Translations under genes and position numbers: made by a program
Notes under the pieces: generated by a model
The model's database searches: none
Told to the model about the DNA's origin: nothing
Seen by the model: the letters and a program-made list of their open reading frames with translations, nothing else
In this document: in pieces, positions 56,213-64,000 of the stretch
Layout: the number at the start of each line of letters is the position of its first letter
Position numbering within the stretch: position 1 is the first letter of the stretch
Source of the DNA: Bradyrhizobium erythrophlei
GTDB taxonomy: Bacteria; Pseudomonadota; Alphaproteobacteria; Rhizobiales; Xanthobacteraceae
DNA length: 64,000 nt
Direction: 5' to 3'
NCBI RefSeq assembly: GCF_900129505.1
Contig: NZ_LT670818.1
Coordinates: 124,001-188,000 of the forward strand

Positions 56213-57535
56213 TCAGAAGCCCTCGCGAAGCCATCGTCCGACCTTTCCGAAATAGCCGTCAGTCCCTGTCCTGAGCTGCCGCGTATGCCGCGGTTCGACA
56301 TGTTCGAGATGAGCGTATTGCGGATAGACGAGCAGGCCCGAGGGGACCGCGAACGACGCGCTCTTGGCCTCGCTGGGCAGGCGGCCAAAGCCGAGCGGGC
56401 GGCCGATCCGGACCGGCCGGCCGAGAATCCGGGTTGCGAGTTCGGGAAAGCCGGTGAGCTGCGAGGCGCCGCCGCTCAAGACTACTCGCGCCTTTGGCTC
56501 TGCGGCGAAGGGGGAATCCGCCAGGCGGTCCCTGACCATTTCAAATATCTCCTCGGCGCGGTGCCGAACGATGTTCGCGATCGTGGCGCGCGACACGATC
56601 TGCGGAACATCCTGCTCGCTGTCGCCGGCGGTCGGCACCGACATCAACTCGCGCGTGTCCGACCCGCCGGTCAGCACGGTGCCATATAACGTCTTGATTC
56701 GCTCGGCATCCGCAATGCATGCGCTTAAACCGCGAGCAAGATCCATCGTTATGTGTTGCCCGCCGACCGCAAATCCGGAGGCATGCACGAAGCGCCCGCC
56801 GGAATAGGTCGCGATCGTGGTGGTTCCGGCCCCCATCTCGACCACGGCGGCGCCCAGATCGGCCTCGTCGTCGGTCAGGACCGACAGGCCTGCGACATAA
56901 GGACTCGCCGCCATGGCCTCGACATTGAGATGGCAGCGCTCGACCACCAGCATCAGGTTCTTGGCGACGGTGGCGTCCGAGGTCACCACGTTCATGTCGA
57001 CGCCGAACTGCCGGGCCACCATGCCGCGGGGGTCGCGGACGCCCTTGACGCCGTCCAGCGCATAGCCGACCGGCAGCGCGTGCAGCACGGTGCGGCCCGG
57101 TCCGGTGGCGTGGCGCATGCCGGCGGAGGTAATGCGGGAGACGTCGGCGTCGGTCACCGCGCCGCCCTTGATGTCGGCCGCGGCCTCGACCAGCTGGCCC
57201 TGCAGCCTGCCGCCCGAGACCGACAGCAGAACCGACTCGACGCGAACCTTGGCCATGCGTTCGGCCAGTGCCACCGCCTGGCGCACCGATTGTTCGCATT
57301 CGGCGAGATCGACCACCGCGCCAGCCTTCATGCCGCGCGACTGGATCTGGCTGTATCCGATCAGCTCGACGGCATGGGTCCGTCCGCGCAGCGCCTCGCT
57401 CGGCGGGCAGGGCTTGAGCCGCGCGATCATGCAGGCGATCTTGCTGGTGCCGATATCGAGGCATGCCACCAGCGCGGTGCGCTTCTGCGGCATCGGGCGC
57501 GTCTTCGGCGTCTGGCTGCGATCAAGGCCGGTCAT
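56213..57535 (-). CDS. ftsA: Cell division protein FtsA
   Basis: A 440-aa actin-like protein that tethers FtsZ to the membrane. ATPase motifs include ALVACLDIGTSKIACMIARL (phosphate 1) and AAVVEMGAGTTTIATYSGG (phosphate 2); VVLSGGASQLTGFPEL is the adenosine motif. The C-terminal GKVGRWLREGF is the amphipathic membrane-targeting helix. The start overlaps the ftsQ stop by 4 nt (ATGA). ATG 57493 (MPQKRTALVA) is a shorter alternative. Confidence 0.97.
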   Translation of the reverse strand: MTGLDRSQTPKTRPMPQKRTALVACLDIGTSKIACMIARLKPCPPSEALRGRTHAVELIGYSQIQSRGMKAGAVVDLAECEQSVRQAVALAERMAKVRVESVLLSVSGGRLQGQLVEAAADIKGGAVTDADVSRITSAGMRHATGPGRTVLHALPVGYALDGVKGVRDPRGMVARQFGVDMNVVTSDATVAKNLMLVVERCHLNVEAMAASPYVAGLSVLTDDEADLGAAVVEMGAGTTTIATYSGGRFVHASGFAVGGQHITMDLARGLSACIADAERIKTLYGTVLTGGSDTRELMSVPTAGDSEQDVPQIVSRATIANIVRHRAEEIFEMVRDRLADSPFAAEPKARVVLSGGASQLTGFPELATRILGRPVRIGRPLGFGRLPSEAKSASFAVPSGLLVYPQYAHLEHVEPRHTRQLRTGTDGYFGKVGRWLREGF

Positions 57536-58539
57536 GCGTCACCGGCTTTCTTTTTCGGCTGCTGCTTCTTGAACAGATCCTCACGGGCTTTGGCCGCGTC
57601 ATCGGACAGTTGCACCGTCAGGCGGTCCGGCAGCCGCATGTCGACGGCGACGATATCGCGCGAGAACAGCCGCTCGTCCTTGTCGAGCCTGCTCAGGCTC
57701 GTCAGCGCGTTGCCGACGTCGTTTTCCGGCAGCCTGATATCGAGACCGTCCTTGAGCCGCAGGTTCCAGCGCCGCTCGCCGACGAAAATCGCAGCCTTGG
57801 TCACCGAGCGCACCTGCGGATAACGCGCCAGCAGCGCCAGGAATTCCTTGGCGTGGGTCTCGGCGCCCTTGCCGACCACCAGCGGCAGCGAGAGGAAGTG
57901 GCGCGACAGATAGGGTTCCAGCACCGCGCCGTCATCGGCGATCACCGAAAGCCTTCCGTCCTGCTGCCAGAGCGCGAAGGCCGAGCGCTCGACAATGTCG
58001 ATCTGGAGCTGGCCGGGATAAAGCTTCAGCACGGTGGCGTCGGCGATCCAGGGATTGGCCTTCAGCTTGTCGCGCACGGCGGCGGCATCAAGGAACAACA
58101 GCGAGGAGCGGCCGTTGACGCCGCCGGTCGCGAGCACCTCGTCCTGGGACAATTGCTTGCGGCCGTTGATGGCTACCGTGGTGATGCGAAATCCGGCCGA
58201 ATTGGCGAGCGCGTTGCGGGTGTCGCTCAGCGCCGAGCTCAGCTCCTCGACATGGCCGCCCTTGACGATGCCGAAGGCGGCGCTGGCCAGCAGCAGCAGT
58301 ACGGTGGCGGCCACGCCGGCGCGGTTCGGCAGGTACTGCTCGACAGTCGCGATCAGCCGGTGCGGCGGCTCGCGCTCGATCATTGGCTTGGTGGCGGGCT
58401 TGGCGACGGGCTTGGCAGCGGCGCGATGGCGGCCGAGATACTCGCGCAACAATATGACCGCGCCGATGGCGGCGGCCTTCAGATCAGTTTGGGGCCTCGG
58501 CGATCTCCGCGATCGAGCGAGGCGTCCTGCACCATCCAT
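57532..58539 (-). CDS. ftsQ: Cell division protein FtsQ
   Basis: A 335-aa bitopic divisome protein. An N-terminal cytoplasmic stretch (~1-75) precedes one membrane helix (GVAATVLLLLASAAFGIVKG). The periplasmic POTRA domain follows: FRITTVAINGRKQLSQDEVL and NPWIADATVLKLYPGQLQID with RSAFALWQQDG. It recruits FtsL/FtsB. ATG 58539 has only a weak ribosome site. It overlaps ftsA. Confidence 0.95.
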   Translation of the reverse strand: MDGAGRLARSRRSPRPQTDLKAAAIGAVILLREYLGRHRAAAKPVAKPATKPMIEREPPHRLIATVEQYLPNRAGVAATVLLLLASAAFGIVKGGHVEELSSALSDTRNALANSAGFRITTVAINGRKQLSQDEVLATGGVNGRSSLLFLDAAAVRDKLKANPWIADATVLKLYPGQLQIDIVERSAFALWQQDGRLSVIADDGAVLEPYLSRHFLSLPLVVGKGAETHAKEFLALLARYPQVRSVTKAAIFVGERRWNLRLKDGLDIRLPENDVGNALTSLSRLDKDERLFSRDIVAVDMRLPDRLTVQLSDDAAKAREDLFKKQQPKKKAGDA

Positions 58540-58867
58540 TGCACGAGCTCGTCAAAGTTAGGCCCGCAAACGCTTGCGAGTTCTGGCACAAGTGACGTCT
58601 CGGTCATGCCGGGCTTCCGGGTTTGGGCCAGACGGCAGATGCCACCTGTTCCCTCGATGCGGAAATCCGCAACAGCTCACGCCCCGGCAGCCAAGCGCCA
58701 CATGCGCCGCCAGCGTTAACCTTCGGACTTCCTGGTAAACAAAGTGTAAATCAGGGGGAGGCACGGCGCGATTTGATCCGCCTTCTGAGTAGTTTGCCGG
58801 TAATTCGTAAAGTTTTACCAATCGACGAGGCCGGTGACCCCGGTTTTGCCCGGATAGGGTCAAAATA
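58540..58867. other. Intergenic region between ddl and ftsQ
   Basis: About 328 nt, unusually long inside a dcw cluster. A 101-codon open frame on the minus strand (58558-58863) lacks protein-like character and is not called. A promoter for ftsQ-ftsA-ftsZ is expected here, but I could not pin it down. Confidence 0.4.
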
Positions 58868-59857
58868 CTACTTATGCATGCGTTTGTTAGCTAATGCGAT
58901 CTGGTGGTGCAGGAAGTCCGCGAATTCTATTCCCTGCGCCTTGAGCGCCTTCGGATAAAGCGAGGCCTTGGTGAGACCCGGCAAAGTGTTGGTTTCGAGA
59001 TAGATCGGCCCCTTGTCCGAAACGACAAAATCGGTGCGGGAATAGCCTCCGCACGACAGCGCTTTGTGCGCGCGCAGGGCAAGATCCATGATTCGCGCGT
59101 TGACGTCGGCGGCGAACCGGGCGGGACAGATTTCCTGCGTCGCCTTGGCGATATATTTGGCCTCGTAGTCGAACGCGCCCTCGGCGGGGATGATCTCCAC
59201 CGGGGGAAGCGCGATCAGCGAGCCATCGAGTCGTTCCAGAACGCCGCAGGTCGCCTCCTGCCCTGCGATGAACGGTTCGATGACATATTCTTCGGTCTTG
59301 GCGGCGCGGCGCACAGCGACGAGATCCTGCTTTGCGTTGACGAAGATCAGCCCGTAGCTGGAGCCGTCGCGCACCGGCTTTGCGATCAGCCTACCGTACT
59401 CGGCAAATGCCGTGTCCAAATCTTCCAGCGCAACCCCGGCGGGCGCCATGATTCCGGCGATCGCGGCAAAGCGCTTGGCGGCGACCTTGTCGAAGGCGAG
59501 ATGCGATGAGGCCGAGCCGGAGCCGGTGAAGGGAATCCCGCGCAGCTCGCACATCGCCTGCAGCTCGCCATTCTCCGCCGTGCCGCCGTGCAGCCCAAGC
59601 ACCAGCACGCGGTCCTCGCCCCTTGCTCTGTCGAGCGCCTGTTCGATCTTGCCGAGGCTGGGCGTGCCGGATCTGAACGGATGCTCGAACGGCCGCGAAT
59701 GCTTCAGCAGCGCCTCCGAGGAAGCTTCATGCACGGTGTCGTCGACATCCCAGAACCACAGATCGGCCTCGGGCAACGCCGCATGCAGCGCCTGGGCCGA
59801 GGCCACCGAGACCAGCCGCTCCTTGTTGGTGCCGCCGAAAAGAATGGTGATCCGCAT
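58868..59857 (-). CDS. ddl: D-alanine-D-alanine ligase
   Basis: A 329-aa ATP-grasp enzyme making the D-Ala-D-Ala dipeptide for peptidoglycan. N-terminal ITILFGGTNKERLVSVASAQ, the signature LGLHGGTAENGELQAMCEL, and the ATP-grasp segment IAKPVRDGSSYGLIFV are seen. GPIYLETNTLPGLTKASLYPK is the metal/ATP-binding C-terminus. Its ATG overlaps the murB stop by 1 nt (TGATG). One variation: ETNTLPGLT instead of the commoner E-x-N-T-x-P-G-M/F-T. Confidence 0.94.
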   Translation of the reverse strand: MRITILFGGTNKERLVSVASAQALHAALPEADLWFWDVDDTVHEASSEALLKHSRPFEHPFRSGTPSLGKIEQALDRARGEDRVLVLGLHGGTAENGELQAMCELRGIPFTGSGSASSHLAFDKVAAKRFAAIAGIMAPAGVALEDLDTAFAEYGRLIAKPVRDGSSYGLIFVNAKQDLVAVRRAAKTEEYVIEPFIAGQEATCGVLERLDGSLIALPPVEIIPAEGAFDYEAKYIAKATQEICPARFAADVNARIMDLALRAHKALSCGGYSRTDFVVSDKGPIYLETNTLPGLTKASLYPKALKAQGIEFADFLHHQIALANKRMHK

Positions 59858-60780
59858 CAGTTTGACTCGATCCCGATCCGCTTGATTTCCCAGTGTAACT
59901 CGATTCCAGAATTCTCTTTAACCCGCGAGCGCACAGTTTCGCCCAGCGTTTCAATATCATGCCCGGTCGCGTTACCAATATTGATCAGGAAATTGCAGTG
60001 CATTTCCGACACCTGCGCGCCGCCGACGCGCAAACCCCGGCAGCCCGCGGCATCGATCAGCTTCCAGGCGCTCTGGCCGGGCGGATTCTGGAAGGTCGAA
60101 CCGCCGGTCTTTTCGCGGATCGGCTGCGCGGTCTCGCGGTGGATCTGCACCTCGTTCATCCGCGCGCGGATCTTGTCCAGCACGGCCGTCGTCCCGCGAA
60201 AACGCGCGGCGGTGAAGATGATCGAGGGATCGACGCCGCTGTTGCGGTAGACGAATTTCATCTCCGCATTGGTGAAGCTCTGCTCCTTGCCGTCGCGGCT
60301 GATGCCTGACGCCTCGATCAGAACATCCTTGGTCTCGGCGCCGTTGGCGCCGGCGTTCATGCGCAGCGCGCCACCGATGGTGCCGGGGATGCCGAAGAAG
60401 AATTCCAGCCCGCTGATATTGGCCGCCGCCGCCGTTTCGGCCACGCGCTTGTCGAGTGCGGCGGCGCCGGCGCTGACGATGTCGCCTTGGGCGCTGGTCT
60501 CGCCGAAGCCGCGCGGGCTCAGTCTGATCACCACGCCGGGAAGGCCGCCGTCGCGCACGATCACATTGGAGCCGACGCCGACCACATAGACCGGCCATTC
60601 GCCCGGCAGACGCTCGAGGAAATAGGCGAGGTCATCTGCATCCGATGGTGTGAACAGCACCTGGGCCGGACCGCCGACCCGGAACCAGGTCAGCTCGGCG
60701 AGCGACTGGTTCGCCAGCAGCCGTCCGCGCAGTTGCGGCATCGCGGCTTTGAGATCGGGCGTGATGTCGGCAAAGTTCAT
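59857..60780 (-). CDS. murB: UDP-N-acetylmuramate dehydrogenase
   Basis: A 307-aa FAD enzyme that reduces UDP-GlcNAc-enolpyruvate to UDP-MurNAc. FAD-binding segments: [20 protein letters not shown] and [20 protein letters not shown]. The catalytic region [20 protein letters not shown] supplies the active serine, and the C-terminal glutamate lies in [16 protein letters not shown] 60780 was chosen over 60792. It follows murC and is coupled to ddl. Confidence 0.96.
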   Translation of the reverse strand: MNFADITPDLKAAMPQLRGRLLANQSLAELTWFRVGGPAQVLFTPSDADDLAYFLERLPGEWPVYVVGVGSNVIVRDGGLPGVVIRLSPRGFGETSAQGDIVSAGAAALDKRVAETAAAANISGLEFFFGIPGTIGGALRMNAGANGAETKDVLIEASGISRDGKEQSFTNAEMKFVYRNSGVDPSIIFTAARFRGTTAVLDKIRARMNEVQIHRETAQPIREKTGGSTFQNPPGQSAWKLIDAAGCRGLRVGGAQVSEMHCNFLINIGNATGHDIETLGETVRSRVKENSGIELHWEIKRIGIESN

Positions 60781-60796
60781 GCAAACTCTCAATTCG

Positions 60797-60824
60797 TCAT
60801 AGCCGGGCTTGTCTCAGCCATGAC
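60797..60824. repeat. Half palindrome of the GTCATGGCCGGG family
   Basis: GTCATAGCCGGGCTTGTCTC and AGCCATGACGA are a degraded inverted pair in the murB/murC gap. They match the repeat found at 62340-62385. Confidence 0.45.
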
Positions 60825-60846
60825 GACCCCAAATGAATTTCAACCC

Positions 60847-62250
<1,404 letters not shown>

Positions 62251-62272
62251 GGTTGCATCCGTTTGTTCTCGT

Positions 62273-62385
62273 TATGCCCGGCGTAAGCGTTAAAGCGCGT
62301 CTTTGCGCCTGGCGTCCCGGGCATCCACGAATCTCCATCACTTCATGCAAGACGCGGATGGCCGGGACAAGCCCGGCCATGACGC
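62273..62385. repeat. Dispersed repeat between murC and murG
   Basis: Includes TATGCCCGGCGTAAGCG at the left and ATGGCCGGGACAAGCCCGG...CATGACG at the right, the latter an inverted repeat. A related half element is at 60797-60824. Likely a dispersed chromosomal repeat. Confidence 0.55.
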
Positions 62386-62413
62386 AAAATTATCCGAATT
62401 CGGGTCGTTTGGC

Positions 62414-63514
62414 CTAGATTCCGGCCACTTTCATCACCAGATCGGCCATCCGCTGGGCCGCATCCAGCCGGCCGACGGTGCGGGCGCTGGCGGCCAACGC
62501 GGCGAGCCGGGCCGGCTCGGCGGCGAGTGCGGAGATTTCGGCCGCCAGCCGGTCGGGAGTGAAATCGGCCTGCGGGATCCGAACCGCGCCGCCCACCTGC
62601 GCCAGCACGCCGGCATTGGCGAATTGGTCCTGGTCGATCGAGCCGGGCAGCGGAACCAGGATCGACGGCCGCCCGATTGCGGCGAGTTCGGCTACCGTGC
62701 CGGCGCCCGACCGCGAGACGATGAGATGGTTCGATGCCAGCCGCGCCGGAAGATCGGTGAAAAACGGCGCCAGTTCGGCGTTGATCTTGAGCCGGTCATA
62801 GACCGCGCCGACCCGCGCCATGTCTTCTTCGCGCACCTGTTGGGTCAGGACCAGCCGGTTCCACAGCGCAGGCTCCAGCCGCTCGATCGCGCCGGGCACG
62901 ATATCGGCCATCACGCGCGCGCCCTGGCTGCCGCCGACCACCAGCAACCGCAACGGCCCGGTCGGTTCGGGCGCGGCATATTTCACCGCGGCTGCCGCCA
63001 GGATGGCGGGACGCATCGGCGTGCCAACGGTCGTCGTCTTGCCCGAAAGCTGCGGATCGCGGTCGAGCACGCCGGGCAGCGAGGTCGCGATCGCGCTGAC
63101 ATGGCGAGAGAGAAAACGGTTGGCGCGGCCGAGCACGGCATTGGCGTCGTGAATGATGCCGGGCACGCCGAACAGCTCTGCCGCCAGCAGCGGCGGCAGC
63201 GTCGGATAACCGCCGAAGCCGACCACGGCTGATGGCTTCAGCCGCCGCATCAGATTGAGCGAGACGGCAGTGCCGGCGGCGAGCATCAGTCCGGTGCGGG
63301 CCAGCGACCACGGCGTGCGGCTGCGCACGGTCTCGCTCGGCACCACGTCGATGGTGTCCTTGGAGAACAATCCGCTGTAGCGCAGCGCGCGGGAGTCAGT
63401 AGCGAGCCGCACACGCAGGCCGCGCCGGATCAGCTCGACGCCGAGCGCCTCGGCCGGAAACAGATGGCCGCCGGTGCCGCCCGCAGCCAGCAGGATAAGG
63501 GGGGAAGTGGTCAT
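62414..63514 (-). CDS. murG: UDP-N-acetylglucosamine--N-acetylmuramyl-(pentapeptide) pyrophosphoryl-undecaprenol GlcNAc transferase
   Basis: A 366-aa peripheral membrane glycosyltransferase converting lipid I to lipid II. The G-loops LLAAGGTGGHLFPAEAL and LLVVGGSQGARVMADIVP are visible, with VVGFGGYPTLPPLLAA and the C-terminal RSGAGTVAELAAIGRPSILVP typical of MurG. The first residues MTTSPLILLAAGGTGG start right at the fold; a TGAAG ribosome site precedes ATG 63514. Confidence 0.96.
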   Translation of the reverse strand: MTTSPLILLAAGGTGGHLFPAEALGVELIRRGLRVRLATDSRALRYSGLFSKDTIDVVPSETVRSRTPWSLARTGLMLAAGTAVSLNLMRRLKPSAVVGFGGYPTLPPLLAAELFGVPGIIHDANAVLGRANRFLSRHVSAIATSLPGVLDRDPQLSGKTTTVGTPMRPAILAAAAVKYAAPEPTGPLRLLVVGGSQGARVMADIVPGAIERLEPALWNRLVLTQQVREEDMARVGAVYDRLKINAELAPFFTDLPARLASNHLIVSRSGAGTVAELAAIGRPSILVPLPGSIDQDQFANAGVLAQVGGAVRIPQADFTPDRLAAEISALAAEPARLAALAASARTVGRLDAAQRMADLVMKVAGI

Positions 63515-63544
63515 GACTTCAATTAGCCGACGCCGCGACGCGAG

Positions 63545-63646
63545 TCATCAGAGCGTTTTCAAGCGAAGTGGATACCGGTTCGCGTCAAGAAACGCGTCAG
63601 AATAAGAAGATCGGACCTAGGTTCTGATTCAATCAGAACCTGGGTC
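63545..63646. repeat. Dispersed repeat with a perfect palindrome between murG and ftsW
   Basis: GAGCGTTTTCAAGCGAAGTG followed by TACCGGTTCGCGTCAAG resembles a repeat I recall from alphaproteobacterial intergenic regions. It ends in the perfect palindrome AGGTTCTGATT-C-AATCAGAACCT (63619-63641), which can fold as a hairpin. Confidence 0.6.
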
Positions 63647-64000
63647 CTAGGCGTAACTTTGGACCGCGTTGGCGTCGCTGATCGATTCCATCTCGGTGCG
63701 CGGCCGCTGCCGGGTCAGCGCCAGCATCATGCCGATGCCGTAGGCCAGCGAAACCATCGACGAGCCGCCATAGGAGATGAACGGCAGCGTCATGCCTTTG
63801 GCGGGGATCAGCTGCAGATTGACCGACATGTTGATCGCTGCCTGGACGCCGAACAGGATCGCAAGGCCTGAGGCCGCGAAGCGGGCGAACATGTCCTCGG
63901 TTGCATAGGCGCGCGACAGCGCGCGGATCACGATGAAGGCGAACAGCGCCAGCAGCGCCAGGCAAAGGATGATGCCGAACTCCTCCGCCGCCACCGCGAA
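63647..64000 (-). CDS. ftsW: FtsW-type lipid II polymerase/flippase, C-terminal part (5' end outside window)
   Basis: The last 117 residues of a SEDS-family membrane protein; the frame runs to the right window edge without a start. Visible: AAEEFGIILCLALLALFAFI and the segment GVQAAINMSVNLQLIPAKGM, then TLPFISYGGSSMVSLAYGIG, the highly conserved SEDS signature. FtsW polymerises septal peptidoglycan with PBP3. It is the first gene of the visible dcw block, ahead of murG. Confidence 0.95.
   Translation of the reverse strand, partial: FAVAAEEFGIILCLALLALFAFIVIRALSRAYATEDMFARFAASGLAILFGVQAAINMSVNLQLIPAKGMTLPFISYGGSSMVSLAYGIGMMLALTRQRPRTEMESISDANAVQSYA

Noticed and set aside
58558..58863. 101-codon minus-strand ORF between ddl and ftsQ
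   Set aside because: Composition is not protein-like and no ribosome site is evident; treated as intergenic.

Overview
The window is 64 kb of high-GC chromosome from an alphaproteobacterium, most likely Bradyrhizobium or a close relative such as Rhodopseudomonas. The basis is the codon and GC style, the dcw/lpxC/bamD/recN/ligA order, a 603-residue FtsZ with a long linker, many ABC and TRAP uptake systems, and dispersed palindromic repeats of a kind I remember from Bradyrhizobiaceae intergenic regions. This is inferred from the sequence alone. No rRNA, tRNA, CRISPR array, prophage or insertion sequence was seen.

Layout. 1-7.1 kb (minus): a TRAP transporter (DctP plus a fused DctQM that runs off the left edge) and a complete branched-chain-amino-acid-type ABC importer with a fused LivM-LivG. 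7.3-7.7 kb: a small gene that looks frameshifted. 8-12 kb: a cytochrome P450 behind an EcfG-like promoter, a PPOX-type flavoprotein, a KANL3/Tex30-like hydrolase and a metallo-beta-lactamase-fold hydrolase. 12.4-15 kb: a NitT/TauT-type ABC importer. 15-26 kb: an ABC-F protein, a metallophosphoesterase, a 64-residue membrane protein with a FixK/FNR-like site upstream, a D-lactate dehydrogenase-type flavoprotein, a thioesterase, a LuxR-type regulator split by an in-frame amber codon, an AraC-HTH/TPR regulator, a methyltransferase, an alpha/beta hydrolase and a DUF1328 peptide. 26.4-34.8 kb: a UvrD/PcrA helicase whose reading frame contains a palindromic repeat, a DUF2336 protein, an ABC-2 exporter and an L,D-transpeptidase. 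34.8-47 kb: a GMC oxidoreductase with a small partner, a membrane-fused spermidine-synthase-like protein, a PYROXD2-like flavoprotein, a GrlR-like protein, PrmA, aminopeptidase P and a Bcr/CflA-type exporter. About 0.8 kb of repeat-rich DNA follows.

47.8-64 kb (all minus) is the division and envelope block, transcribed ftsW, murG, murC, murB, ddl, ftsQ, ftsA, ftsZ, lpxC, bamD, recN, ligA. Its products make lipid II precursors, assemble the divisome, start lipid A synthesis and insert outer-membrane proteins. A strong intrinsic terminator lies directly after ftsZ, and dispersed repeats sit in the murB/murC, murC/murG and murG/ftsW gaps.

The window is mostly core genome and I did not find a clearly new multi-gene system. 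The most interesting signals are the palindromic repeat translated in frame inside the helicase, the amber-split LuxR regulator, the frameshifted small gene, the EcfG-like and FixK-like sites, and the dispersed repeat families.
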